From contig CAUJDD010000085.1 in assembly GCA_963169295.1 (NCBI GenBank), positions 1-64,000 on the forward strand: a stretch of DNA of 64,000 bases, in the 5' to 3' direction. Both the position numbers and the translations under genes were made by a program. The DNA is from UBA4416 sp020846025. Lineage in GTDB: Bacteria; Bacteroidota; Bacteroidia; B-17B0; Aurantibacillaceae. The notes under the pieces were generated by a model. The model worked only from the letters and a program-made list of their open reading frames with translations. It had not been told where the DNA came from and did no database searches. Below, in pieces: positions 27,201 to 36,049 of this stretch (position 1 is its first letter; every line of letters begins with the position of its first letter).

Positions 27201-30200
27201 TCAACAACGACTAATTCAGTAATTTGTAATGGACAATCCGTTACCTTAAATGGAACAGGCGCCAATACTTATACTTGGACGGGTGGTGTTACAAATGGCG
27301 TGGCATTTACACCAACTAATACAACAACTTACACGGTTACAGGCACAGATGCAGTAACAGGTTGTACAAATACAGCAATAAGAACTATCACTGTAAATAG
27401 TTTACCTTCTACGATAGCAAGCACCTCTGGCTCTATTACATGTGCCACAAATACCATTAACCTCAATTCTAGCACTTCTGGTTTATCCTACACCTGGACT
27501 GCACCAAGTGGTAGCTCTATCTCTGGTGGTACTGCCAATAATCAAAATGCAATTGGACAAGGGGCAGGTACCTACACGTTAGTAGTGATGAATGCTTCTA
27601 ATTGTACTTTTTCAACTACCTTATCAGCCAATGTAAATACAACAGTACCAACCGCATCTGCTACAAATGGCACATTAACTTGCGCTGTAACATCTACAGT
27701 TTTAGTTGGAGGGCCGACCAGTGGTGTAACTTATAATTGGAGTGGACCGGGAATTTTAGGTCCTAATACAACTGCAAATATTACAGTTACTGTTACAGGT
27801 AATTATTCTTTAGTTACAACAAGCACCTTAACAGGTTGTTCGAGCACGATAACAGCTATAGGAACAGTTACAAATAACTTAACAACACCAACAGTTAGTG
27901 CAGGCTCAAACCAAACAATTACCTGCGCTGCACCGACTGTAACACTGACAGGTAATGCTACTTCGGGTTCTAATTATAACTGGAGTAATGGTGCAACTAC
28001 CTCTACAACAACAGTAGGTGGTTCAGGTATTTATACATTAACGGCTACCAATCCTATAACAGGTTGTTCTTCATCGGCTACAGTGCAAGTAATTCCTAGT
28101 GCCGGTACACCAACTGGAACATTATCGGCTATTTCTAATTCTATTACTTGTGCCAATACAACGGTGTCAGTTGGTATTACATCAACAACAACTCCTATTT
28201 CTATTTTATGGGCAGGGCCAGGTATTATAGGCGCTACAAACACCCCTACAATAAATGTTAATCAAGGAGGAACTTATACGGTAACACTTACCAATACTTC
28301 TAACAGTTGCTCAGCACCTTATACGATCGTAGTTCCATCTAATACTACGCCGGTGGTAGCGAGTGCAAGCATTTCGCCATCATCAAGTATTACTTGTAAT
28401 ACCCAAAGTATAACCTTAAGTGCTAGCCCTACAGGTGCTAATTATGCTTATGCTTGGTCAGGTGCAGGCATTGTTTCGGGAGGAACAACCCCTAACCCAT
28501 TAGTAAATGCTGGAGGAAATTATACCGTTACAATTACGAACACAATAACTGGCTGTAGTGGAGCAACTGGAACCACACAAGTGTTTGTGCCAACTAATAC
28601 TGCAACTCCTATCTTAAATTTAAGTGCTAATTCAGTTACTACAACCTGCTCTAATCCATCGGCAGTTGTTACAGCAACTAGTAGTTCAGGGGCTAATACT
28701 ACTTATACTTGGACAGCACCAAGCACTGGAAATTTAAGTAACCCTAATGTTTCAAATCCTAGCTTAGGTGGTAGTGGAATATTTACTGTAGTAGCTACCA
28801 ATACTATTAATGGTTGTGTATCAGCACAAGCAACTGTGAATGTAGTACCAGATAATAATATTCCAACTTATACTTTATCAGCTAATGCTGCATCAATTAC
28901 TTGTTCTACCACTACACCAAGTGTAACCATTTCAACAAATGTTTCGGGTGCAACTTTCTCATGGACTCCAAATCCAGCTAGTGGTGGTAATACAGCTACA
29001 CCAACATTTACAGCTCCTGGTAATTATACCTGCGTTCTTACAAATACAGTGAACAACTGTTCTACTAATTTACCATTGGTAACTATTAATACAAATACTT
29101 CAAGCCCTTTGGTTAGTATTGCTCCATCTTCTTCTATTACTTGTGCTAACACCATTGTAAATATCACTTCTACGGTTAGCGCTTCTTCCGCAACTTATAC
29201 ATGGTCTGGAACTGGAATTACAGGCGGTAATAATAACGCAACGGCTAACGCTAATAGTGGCGGAATTTATACACTTAGTGCTACCGATTTAACTAATGGA
29301 TGTGTTGGTTCGGCTACCACAACAGTAAATACCAACACAACAGCTCCAACCTTATCTGTTTCAGCTACTAATACATTAATAAGTTGCGGTGCAAGTACAA
29401 CAACTTTAACTGCGGTTACTTCTATTACCGATACACCAGTATGGTTTGGAACAACTACATCTACCTTAGCTGTTACAAGTGCGGGAGATTATGTTGCGAC
29501 TGTTGTAGATGCAATAACTGGCTGTTCATCATCACAAACAATTACAATATCAAGTAGTATTAATCCTCCAGATGCAAACGCAGGTGCCGCAGTAATTATG
29601 CCTTGTGCCTCTCCAACTGTTGCCCTATTAGGAAGTAGTACAACTACCGATGTTGTTACTTATAGTTGGAATGGACCAAATATTATTTCGGGAATGAACA
29701 GTTCAAACCCTGTAGTTGGGGGAGTTGGTATTTATACCTTAACTGTTACAAATACAGCAAACGGATGTAGCGCCACAGCTACAGTAAATGTATCTCAAAG
29801 TAATGTGTTAGCAGATTTTTATGCTGATCCTATGTTTGGCGAGGCACCATTAACCGTTAATTTAACTGACTCAAGTACTAATGCAACTAGTTTTAATTGG
29901 GATTTTGGCAATGGCAATACATCAACACAACAAAATCCAAGTACGCTTTATCCTGATGGAGGAACATTTACAATTACGTTAATAGCAAGTGCAGGGCCTT
30001 GTTCAGATACAGCTACTAAAGTGATTACAGTAGAAGATGGATTTGTGATTGAAGTACCTAATGTGTTTACTCCTAATGGTGATGGTGTGAACGAAGCGTT
30101 TCATATAAAAATGAAAGGAGTGAAATCGGCTGAGGGAACAATTTATAATCGTTGGGGACAAATTTTATATAGTTGGGATGCGTTAAATACATCTTGGGAT

Positions 30201-30317
30201 GGAAAAGCAGCAAATGGCGAAGTATGTCCAGATGCTAATTATTATTACATCATTAAAGTAACTGATAAAAAAGATAAAGAACATTTAGTTCCTGGCTATG
30301 TTTTAATTATTAGGTAA
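24237..30317 (+). CDS. Giant repetitive T9SS-secreted adhesin-like protein (CHU_C, PKD)
   Basis: A 2026-residue surface protein. Signal peptide 1-19 (ends QLFSQ). Residues ~20-620 hold several PPC-like domains with the pattern DDVWYRFVAT ... YDAVLQVFSG ... ACVDN ... GNTYYIRTY. Residues ~620-1850 are some 15 or more Ig-like repeats rich in Thr, Asn, Ser and Gly, most with a Cys near each end. A PKD domain follows at ~1857-1935 (FNWDFGNGNTSTQQNPSTLYPDGGTFTITL), then a gliding-motility-type C-terminal domain at ~1940-2026 (VPNVFTPNGDGVNE ... IYNRWGQ ... SWDGK). The architecture resembles SprB-like adhesins used in gliding or attachment. A PorP/SprF gene is nearby. A palindrome follows the stop. 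Confidence 0.88.
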   Translation: MRKIYLSLLLICTFSQLFSQGENCSAATLISNGSCVSGSAGLTQNIPGCVGTADDDVWYRFVATSTSHSITVTGSASYDAVLQVFSGPCSSLISEACVDNSLSGQSESTVVSGLTIGNTYYIRTYHYYTGSGSSTFTLCLNTPPPPPINNNCASATNLTVNSGCVQTSGTTLGATTQTQFPICAGTPNDDVWYTFTATNYTQTIQVTGSANMDAVIQLFSGSCGSFTQLSCTDNTFSGGIESVTASGLTPGVQYFFRVYDYYSDPGATFSVCVSGNSIIPGSQPNDDPCSAIQLPPVTSDCNYQMFSNVGATTTSSALAPNPTGCTGGTGGFTATSKDVWFAITVPASGNLCITPMPNYTTAPAVTDGVMALYSGSCGSLTQIACSDDADGTSGAPYNYPGTANDFLPYLNVTGLTPGTTVYLRYWGWGSQAGNFGICVQAPTNDLCANALYICDLNGYSASTSPAYTPDRPGTGAGQMYGNNETPAGVDQPNGTNTGGIFGYYPPSNIAGPFSSPAIDVNIDNNSWIRFTAASPTVSLRVNVYNCWENGAGNQGVQMQIFSGTNCSSFTPVSSFREGIGTYTVTSAVPLVVGNNYYLMVDGWGGNICNYSIQALSGVAFPDITATPTNICAGQSATLTAPSGATSYTWAPTGETTQSITVSPGTTMTYTCYVTGVCGYKQTLTKTITMLPSPSVTINGGAAISTCGTTTLTLTGSGASTYTWSTGNTTSSFTVAPSGSTSYSVIGTASNGCTNTAVTNVTVNTVPTILPAGTNTICNGASTNLTVSGANTYTWSPSASLSPSTGTNVVATPTTGTNYTITGTATNGCTNTATYSVTVNPKPPVSSTASSTLLCSGGSVTLNGTGANTYTWTGGVTDGVAFTPTVTTTYTVTGTNATTGCTNTAVRTISVNTTPNVSSIASNSVICNGQSVTLNGTGASTYTWTGGVTNGVAFTPTNTTTYTVTGTATNGCTNTAVATITVNPKPNVSSTTTNSVICNGQSVTLNGTGANTYTWTGGVTNGVAFTPTNTTTYTVTGTDAVTGCTNTAIRTITVNSLPSTIASTSGSITCATNTINLNSSTSGLSYTWTAPSGSSISGGTANNQNAIGQGAGTYTLVVMNASNCTFSTTLSANVNTTVPTASATNGTLTCAVTSTVLVGGPTSGVTYNWSGPGILGPNTTANITVTVTGNYSLVTTSTLTGCSSTITAIGTVTNNLTTPTVSAGSNQTITCAAPTVTLTGNATSGSNYNWSNGATTSTTTVGGSGIYTLTATNPITGCSSSATVQVIPSAGTPTGTLSAISNSITCANTTVSVGITSTTTPISILWAGPGIIGATNTPTINVNQGGTYTVTLTNTSNSCSAPYTIVVPSNTTPVVASASISPSSSITCNTQSITLSASPTGANYAYAWSGAGIVSGGTTPNPLVNAGGNYTVTITNTITGCSGATGTTQVFVPTNTATPILNLSANSVTTTCSNPSAVVTATSSSGANTTYTWTAPSTGNLSNPNVSNPSLGGSGIFTVVATNTINGCVSAQATVNVVPDNNIPTYTLSANAASITCSTTTPSVTISTNVSGATFSWTPNPASGGNTATPTFTAPGNYTCVLTNTVNNCSTNLPLVTINTNTSSPLVSIAPSSSITCANTIVNITSTVSASSATYTWSGTGITGGNNNATANANSGGIYTLSATDLTNGCVGSATTTVNTNTTAPTLSVSATNTLISCGASTTTLTAVTSITDTPVWFGTTTSTLAVTSAGDYVATVVDAITGCSSSQTITISSSINPPDANAGAAVIMPCASPTVALLGSSTTTDVVTYSWNGPNIISGMNSSNPVVGGVGIYTLTVTNTANGCSATATVNVSQSNVLADFYADPMFGEAPLTVNLTDSSTNATSFNWDFGNGNTSTQQNPSTLYPDGGTFTITLIASAGPCSDTATKVITVEDGFVIEVPNVFTPNGDGVNEAFHIKMKGVKSAEGTIYNRWGQILYSWDALNTSWDGKAANGEVCPDANYYYIIKVTDKKDKEHLVPGYVLIIR
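26784..27380. repeat. Near-identical ~210-nt repeats inside the adhesin gene
   Basis: Three consecutive units start near 26784, 27000 and 27210. Each encodes about 70 residues containing SVTLNGTGANTYTWTGGVT followed by GVAFTP and TTYTVTGT. The second and third differ mainly at silent positions. This points to recent duplication or gene conversion. Confidence 0.85.
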
Positions 30318-30319
30318 TG

Positions 30320-30772
30320 TTAAAATGGTTTTAAAACCATTAAAATAATGATAAGAATAAATATGCCATTTTCGATGCGCTCGTAAAAAAATAATTTTTT
30401 AGCCATTGGATAATAGGCCTCAGGAATGGTTTCACCTGTGTGTTTATTTAATAATTCTTTAATAGGTTTTGATTTTGGAGCTAATACAAATGGTCCAAAG
30501 CTAAGGCCAATTAGAAATAAAACAATACTACTCACATACCAACCTCTTTGAAATAAATAAGGTTGCATAATACCCATGGTAATGCCAGATAAAATTAAAA
30601 ATGTGCCACCTATCATTACAAATTGATGTAATCTGTTTCGGATAATATAAGCATGTTTTAACTCTGAAAGATTGGTTGCTTTTGAAATAACATAAATCAT
30701 TACAAAACCTGGTCCCATTCCTAAGATGGCAGATAAAATATGAATGAGTAGGATAAAACTATATAAGGACAT
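30320..30772 (-). CDS. DUF2269-like small integral membrane protein
   Basis: A 150-residue inner-membrane protein with four hydrophobic segments (LYSFILLIHILSAILGMGPGF, MIGGTFLILSGITMGIM, SSIVLFLIGLSFGPFVL, IENGIFILIIILMVLK). The first helix carries LIHILSAILG with a His, as in DUF2269 and related heme-export or CopD-like proteins. The function is unknown. It has its own -7 box at 30823-30830, converges on the adhesin gene, and its stop codon lies 2 nt beyond the adhesin stop. Confidence 0.75.
   Translation of the reverse strand: MSLYSFILLIHILSAILGMGPGFVMIYVISKATNLSELKHAYIIRNRLHQFVMIGGTFLILSGITMGIMQPYLFQRGWYVSSIVLFLIGLSFGPFVLAPKSKPIKELLNKHTGETIPEAYYPMAKKLFFYERIENGIFILIIILMVLKPF
30324..30341. 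terminator. AT-rich palindrome between convergent genes
   Basis: AATGGTTTTAAAACCATT is a perfect 18-nt palindrome starting 7 nt after the adhesin stop codon and overlapping the 3' end of the DUF2269-like gene. It may serve both as stop signal and processing site. It has no loop and low G+C, so it is a weak terminator at best. Confidence 0.35.
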
Positions 30773-30822
30773 TGTTAAAAGTGTACTGAATACGATTCAA
30801 TTAGTTTCGTAAAATAATCTTA

Positions 30823-30830
30823 CAAAAATA
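30823..30830 (-). promoter_or_regulatory. Promoter -7 element for the DUF2269-like gene
   Basis: CAAAAATA on the plus strand reads TATTTTTG on the gene strand, 50 nt before the ATG. Confidence 0.4.
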
Positions 30831-30903
30831 CATTTTATAATTTTAAACTTTAAATTTAAATGAACAAATGAATTCAATGCGTATATATAATTAGAATAAG
30901 TCT

Positions 30904-30911
30904 TACATTTG
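30904..30911 (+). promoter_or_regulatory. Promoter -7 element directly before a glycosyltransferase start
   Basis: TACATTTG fits the TAnnTTTG box but ends only 4 nt before the ATG at 30916. Transcription would start at or beside the start codon. Confidence 0.5.
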
Positions 30912-30915
30912 ATTT

Positions 30916-32223
30916 ATGGAAATACCAACAAAGCGTGTATTAATCATTACCTATTATTGGCCACCAACTGGTGGGGCGGGTGTACAGCGTTGGTTGAAAT
31001 TCACAAAGTATTTTAGAGAATTGGGCTATGAACCCATTATTTATACACCCTCTAATCCTGATTTTCCGATAAACGACAACACGCTGCTAAAAGATGTACC
31101 CGAAAATTTAGAGGTACTAAAAACAGAAATTTCTGAACCCTACAATGTGTATCGTAAAATAATGGGTAAGAAAAAAACGGATGCTGTTAATCAAGGTTTT
31201 TTATCTGAAGAAAAAGAAAATAACTTCTTAAAATCAATGATGATTTGGATAAGAGGTAATTTTTTCATCCCCGATGCTCGCCTATTTTGGATAAAACCTT
31301 CTATCCGTTTTTTATCTAAGTATATACAACAACACAAAGTAGATGCTGTAATAAGTACAGGACCACCGCATAGTATGCACCTTATTGCCCTAGGTTTAAA
31401 ACAAAAATTTAATCTACCCTGGATTGCTGATTTTAGAGACCCTTGGACACAAATTGATTTTTATAGTCAGTTAAAATTAACAGCTCTTGCCGATAAAAAA
31501 CATAAACGATTAGAGAAAAAAGTTCTAACCACTGCCAATAAAGTTGTTACTGTAAGTAAAAGTTGGGCAAAAGATCTTGAAAGACTAGGTGGTAGAAATG
31601 TTGATGTAATTACTAACGGTTTTGATAGTGATGACTTTAAACAAAATAATTCAATAGAATTGTTACCTGGTTTTTTATTTCATCATATAGGTGCATTAAA
31701 TAAAGATAGAAACCCACATACCTTATGGAAAGTGTTAGGCGATATATGTAAAGAAAATATTGCATTTAAAAATGATTTACGTTTAAAATTTACAGGTAAA
31801 ACCGATGCTGATGTTTTTGAATCGTTGAAACGTCAAAATTTATTAAACAATGCTGAAAAGACAGATTACATGCCACATGCAGAGGTCGTTCAGTTATTAA
31901 TTAAATCACCTATTTTGTTGTTGCCCTTAAATGATACGCCTAATGTAAAAGGTATTATTCCTGGGAAGTTGTTTGAATACTTGGCTGCCAAAAGACCTAT
32001 TTTTGCTATAGGAGATACACAAGGTGATACAGCAGCCATTTTACAAGAAGTAAATGCAGGTATTATGGTTGGTTTTAAAGACTACGATGCAATTAAAAGT
32101 GCTGTGCTAAGTTTATATCAACAATACAAATCAAATATGCTAAGCACTAATTTAGGTGATATAAGGCCTTACTCACGCCGACAATGTGCTTCAAATTATG
32201 TGGATTTATTGAACACAATTTGA
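30916..32223 (+). CDS. Glycosyltransferase family 4
   Basis: A 435-residue GT-B enzyme. It opens with KRVLIITYYWPPTGGAGVQRWLKFTKYFRELGYEPIIYTP, the typical acceptor-domain start of GT4 enzymes in Bacteroidota. The donor domain contains the loop FHHIGALNKDRNP and the late segment GIIPGKLFEYLAAKRPIFAIG with the Glu that contacts the sugar nucleotide. It probably adds a sugar to a lipid-linked or surface glycan; specificity unknown. It stands alone with no partner genes, and a promoter box almost touches its ATG, suggesting a leaderless mRNA. Confidence 0.85.
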   Translation: MEIPTKRVLIITYYWPPTGGAGVQRWLKFTKYFRELGYEPIIYTPSNPDFPINDNTLLKDVPENLEVLKTEISEPYNVYRKIMGKKKTDAVNQGFLSEEKENNFLKSMMIWIRGNFFIPDARLFWIKPSIRFLSKYIQQHKVDAVISTGPPHSMHLIALGLKQKFNLPWIADFRDPWTQIDFYSQLKLTALADKKHKRLEKKVLTTANKVVTVSKSWAKDLERLGGRNVDVITNGFDSDDFKQNNSIELLPGFLFHHIGALNKDRNPHTLWKVLGDICKENIAFKNDLRLKFTGKTDADVFESLKRQNLLNNAEKTDYMPHAEVVQLLIKSPILLLPLNDTPNVKGIIPGKLFEYLAAKRPIFAIGDTQGDTAAILQEVNAGIMVGFKDYDAIKSAVLSLYQQYKSNMLSTNLGDIRPYSRRQCASNYVDLLNTI

Positions 32224-32326
32224 TAAACCCAAATTATGCATTAGCCCGTTTAACAATACAGTGATTTAGAACTGAATGATTGTAATCTGTGAAATTTTGA
32301 ATATTAATTGAGTTTCAGAAATTTAT

Positions 32327-33049
32327 TTACCAAATGGCAAAATTGTTAAATAACATAGCTTTCCCCCATTTTTCTTTTCCAAATTCTTTTTCAAGTTGAG
32401 CTTTTAATTCTGTTTCTTTGTAGGTTTTCTTTGCTTTTTTAGGAACAAAGACAGAAGTTTCGGGTGCTTTTACATCTACCGATTTAGCAAAATAAATAAC
32501 ACCACCATCTTCGGTTGCAAGTCCTAATATGGCACCAGGTAATCCTAAAATACTTTCGGGTCCAATAGAGTTATTAATTTCTAGACAATACCAGGCGTAA
32601 ATGCGCGTACTATCATTTACATTCCATATTGCTTTGCGGCATTGGTAACCACAAATGTTACGTTTACTATCGGTTATTTTCCAATGAAATTTTCTAACCG
32701 AATCTAGTAATACAAATTGCTCTCCCCATATTTTTTTCTCGGTGTATCGTTGTTTGGTTTTAAAATTTTGATACACCACATTTTTGGATGTTGCCCAACT
32801 CATCTTTTCTACTAGGTCGCTTTCTTGTGGCTTAAATGCAGAAATGGTATCGTTAAAATACAACTCAAATACATCTATTTTATTTTTATCCTCCTCACGT
32901 AACCACTCCTTTACATAACTATCATTTTTAAATTTTTTATATAGATTGGTTCTACGTTCATATGTGATTTTTCCTTGTGTTATTTGGGAATGCATAACAT
33001 TACTGGATAACAAACCTATTACTATATATATTATAAATTTAAAATTCAT
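32327..33049 (-). CDS. GLPGLI family protein
   Basis: A 240-residue exported protein; the signal peptide ends near NVMHSQ. It belongs to the GLPGLI (TIGR01200) family: the name-giving motif appears as GPESILGLPGAILGLATEDGG, preceded by a CGYQCRKA Cys pair and an IYAWYCLEI segment. The family is found almost only in Bacteroidota, usually beside an outer-membrane beta-barrel of the TonB-receptor type, as here. The function is not known. It overlaps the preceding barrel gene by 11 nt, so translation is coupled. Confidence 0.9.
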   Translation of the reverse strand: MNFKFIIYIVIGLLSSNVMHSQITQGKITYERRTNLYKKFKNDSYVKEWLREEDKNKIDVFELYFNDTISAFKPQESDLVEKMSWATSKNVVYQNFKTKQRYTEKKIWGEQFVLLDSVRKFHWKITDSKRNICGYQCRKAIWNVNDSTRIYAWYCLEINNSIGPESILGLPGAILGLATEDGGVIYFAKSVDVKAPETSVFVPKKAKKTYKETELKAQLEKEFGKEKWGKAMLFNNFAIW

Positions 33050-35783
33050 CTTCTTCCTCTTTTTCTTTGTTGCTATTAAATTTGAAAGTAGCTTTTAAAA
33101 GATAATATCTTGAAATGATGTTAGTTTTGGTATCTGTAATAACATTAGATGTTGTGTTTCTGTTTAAACTAATGTTTTGATTTAACATATCGTAAGCGTG
33201 AAACCCAATTGCCAAATTTTCGTTTTTTAATAATGTTTTAGTTATACTTGCATTCCAAATAAAATAATTTAAGTTATAACCTTGGCTTCTTTGTGAATTA
33301 ATGGTGTAATCTCCATCGGTTTCAAGAGTGAACTTAAGAGGCAGCTTAATAAGTAAATAAGCCGAAAGTCCTTGTGATGTGTAGGGTTTATTGCTACTAT
33401 TGTTTAACGAAGAATGTGAGAAATTGTAATTGTAATAGCCACCCAAAGAGGCTTCCACTTTTTCTAAATACATTCTTAAATTTAGATTTAAGTTACTAGT
33501 CAAATTTTGTGTTTTGTTGAGTAAATTATTAATTAATGTTTTTCTATCCGAATAATTAGCTGAACCATCAATGCCAACTTCAAATTGTTTTGAAAAGAAA
33601 GGCATACTTGTTCCTACATAAGCATTCGCATTATAATTTCCATTAATATTAATTGCCTGAGATAAAGTTCTACCAATACTATCATAAAGAGTTGATGTAA
33701 CAATATCGTTATTGATATAATTATAAGAAATACCAAGCCAAGTATATTTTCCTGATATGGACTTCCATGAATTAAAATTTAGATTAACACCGTGCGAATA
33801 TGTGGGTAATAAATTTGGATTACCAATATTAATGAAATTTGGATTAGAATTGTCTTTTACAGGTTGTAGCTGACTTATAGTAGGGTTTTGTGAGTTAGTG
33901 GTGTATCTAATGTCTAAAGACATATTGTCTGAAAATTTATATCTAAGGGTTGAGAATGGTAAGATGTTATTAAAATTTTGAGTAATGAGTTGATTGGTGA
34001 ATATGTTGCTATTGTGTACAAATACATTACGAGCTTTTGTACCAATGGTAAAACGTAGTTTCTTAATCTCATATATAAATTTTAAACCTCCGCGATTTAT
34101 TTGTTTTGTATTTATAAAATTATTAGTGAGCGACGAATCGAGTTGAGTGTATTCTCCATTCATATTATTTAATGATTGCTTATCTTGCTTACTATTATAG
34201 TACATATAATCATAAGATAATTCTAATTTTATTTTTTTAGTTAATGGCTCAATAAAACTGGTACTTGCAATATGATTGATGTTGTTGGTTAATGAGTGTT
34301 TTTTTTGATCAATAGATTGTAAAGAATATGAAGAAGTGTCATTATAAAATGAATTATTTGTTTGTAATAAACTGTTCCCTTTGTTTTCTGAAATAGCGTT
34401 ACTATAATTAAAATTAAAAATTCTATCTTTTTTCTTAAATCGCCTGATGAGTTTTAAATTGTTAGATACATCGTATCCTTTGCTATTTGAGCTACTATTA
34501 ATAAAAGTGTTACGAGTTCTAACATTATCATTTCTTACAAAATCGGTTTCATCAGCACTATTCGATTGACTATTTAATACATTTATCTTTGAATTGAAAT
34601 ATAAGTCAGTTAAAGAATCAATCTTTTGTTCTAAGCCGATGTTAATGGTATTTGCTTCATTTTTTTGGAAATCTGTGCTATTGTTTAATGTTGAGTAACT
34701 CGTATCAGGTAAAAAATATTGTGAGTTTTGTTGTGTAAATGATTTTACTTCTGAGGTATTATACGAATAATTAATATTCAGCTTGGTGTTTTTTGCAATT
34801 TTATCCGAATAGTAAATGCCTGTTTTTATGTTGAATGGAATCCCTTGTGGTGTATTGGTTCTATACATCATCATCATTTCACCATCGTCGCCATATTGTG
34901 TATCAAATTCATTATTTAATCCATATTTATACACATCATCCCAATTAAAATTAGAATTAGGTGTGTTACTTGCTAAGCCAAAAACCGAAATTTTTAATTT
35001 ATTCTTAAAGTAGTTTCCTAGCATCTCTCCCTCATGATATTTTTGAAAATCGCTAGCGCCACTTAGTTTTCCAAAATAGCCTTTCTTGGCTTCATCTTTT
35101 AATTTTAAGTTTAAAATTTTTTGTGTTTCTTCGCCGGTGGTGGCATTAGAAGCATCGTCACTTTTTTTCTCATACAACTGTACTGATTCAATCGAATTAG
35201 CGGCTAAGTTGCGAGTAGCCATGGTGGGGTCAGTTCCAAAAAATTCATCGCCATCTACCAAGACTTTATCAACAGATTTGCCCTGAGAGGTAATTTTACC
35301 ATCTTTATCTACTTTTAATCCAGGTAATTTTTTCAATAAATCCTCTACAGTAGCATTGGCTTTTGTTTTAAATGAATCGGCTACATATACCAAGGTATCA
35401 CCTTTATAATAAATAGGATCTTTAAAGGCAAAAATAGTAACCTCGTCTAATGTTACATTTTTAGGTTGCATTATTATTTTACCAAAATCGTACTCCAAAT
35501 TCTTTGAATCTCCAAAAATAAAATAGCCCATATCGGCAAATTTTGGATGAGAAATAATTACTTGATAGGTATCTATGGGTAATTTTTCGAGTATAAAACT
35601 TCCATTTTCATTTGTTCGGGTAAAATTTACCAAAGTAGAATCCATTAATTTAACAGCTATTATAACGGCATTTTGTAAGGGGGTTTTAGTTGTTGTGTCT
35701 TGAATATGACCAGATACGCTCAACTTTTGAGCAATGGAAGAGGAGAATTTTAATATAAAGAGTAAGAGTATAATTCTCCTCAT
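33039..35783 (-). CDS. TonB-receptor-like outer-membrane beta-barrel protein
   Basis: A 914-residue outer-membrane protein. The signal peptide ends near SSSIAQ. Residues ~22-100 are a carboxypeptidase-regulatory-like (CarboxypepD_reg) domain. Residues ~130-205 are plug-like (VEDLLKKLPGLKVDKDGKITSQGK, VDKVLVDGDEFFGTDP). The remainder is a large barrel with many aromatic-ended strands. The C-terminal tail after the last strand is acidic (KEEEDEF), and no standard TonB box is obvious. It is encoded with a GLPGLI protein, a recurring pair. Substrate unknown, possibly peptides or metals. Confidence 0.88.
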   Translation of the reverse strand: MRRIILLLFILKFSSSIAQKLSVSGHIQDTTTKTPLQNAVIIAVKLMDSTLVNFTRTNENGSFILEKLPIDTYQVIISHPKFADMGYFIFGDSKNLEYDFGKIIMQPKNVTLDEVTIFAFKDPIYYKGDTLVYVADSFKTKANATVEDLLKKLPGLKVDKDGKITSQGKSVDKVLVDGDEFFGTDPTMATRNLAANSIESVQLYEKKSDDASNATTGEETQKILNLKLKDEAKKGYFGKLSGASDFQKYHEGEMLGNYFKNKLKISVFGLASNTPNSNFNWDDVYKYGLNNEFDTQYGDDGEMMMMYRTNTPQGIPFNIKTGIYYSDKIAKNTKLNINYSYNTSEVKSFTQQNSQYFLPDTSYSTLNNSTDFQKNEANTINIGLEQKIDSLTDLYFNSKINVLNSQSNSADETDFVRNDNVRTRNTFINSSSNSKGYDVSNNLKLIRRFKKKDRIFNFNYSNAISENKGNSLLQTNNSFYNDTSSYSLQSIDQKKHSLTNNINHIASTSFIEPLTKKIKLELSYDYMYYNSKQDKQSLNNMNGEYTQLDSSLTNNFINTKQINRGGLKFIYEIKKLRFTIGTKARNVFVHNSNIFTNQLITQNFNNILPFSTLRYKFSDNMSLDIRYTTNSQNPTISQLQPVKDNSNPNFINIGNPNLLPTYSHGVNLNFNSWKSISGKYTWLGISYNYINNDIVTSTLYDSIGRTLSQAININGNYNANAYVGTSMPFFSKQFEVGIDGSANYSDRKTLINNLLNKTQNLTSNLNLNLRMYLEKVEASLGGYYNYNFSHSSLNNSSNKPYTSQGLSAYLLIKLPLKFTLETDGDYTINSQRSQGYNLNYFIWNASITKTLLKNENLAIGFHAYDMLNQNISLNRNTTSNVITDTKTNIISRYYLLKATFKFNSNKEKEEEDEF

Positions 35784-36049
35784 ATAGTAGGTTTAATATT
35801 TAAAATTAAAGATATAATTCAATACATAGTAAAAGTTACAAAAAATTAACAAACATTATTTCTTCTTGATAAAACTACTCTGAAATAGAAAAACGTAATG
35901 AAATACTAATAAAATCTATAAACTTAGTTAGCAATATGAAATGTATACTTTTTATTAACTTTAAACTATTGTTTTATTTATAGGTTGAGGTAAGTTTAGG
36001 AATGTATATATAGATATAAAATATTTTTATTATATATAAATAACAAACA

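Noticed and set aside
26784..27380. CRISPR-like regular repeats
   Set aside because: The repeats are ~210 nt, in frame, and encode Ig-like domains. There are no 25-40 nt repeats with unique spacers, and no cas genes.
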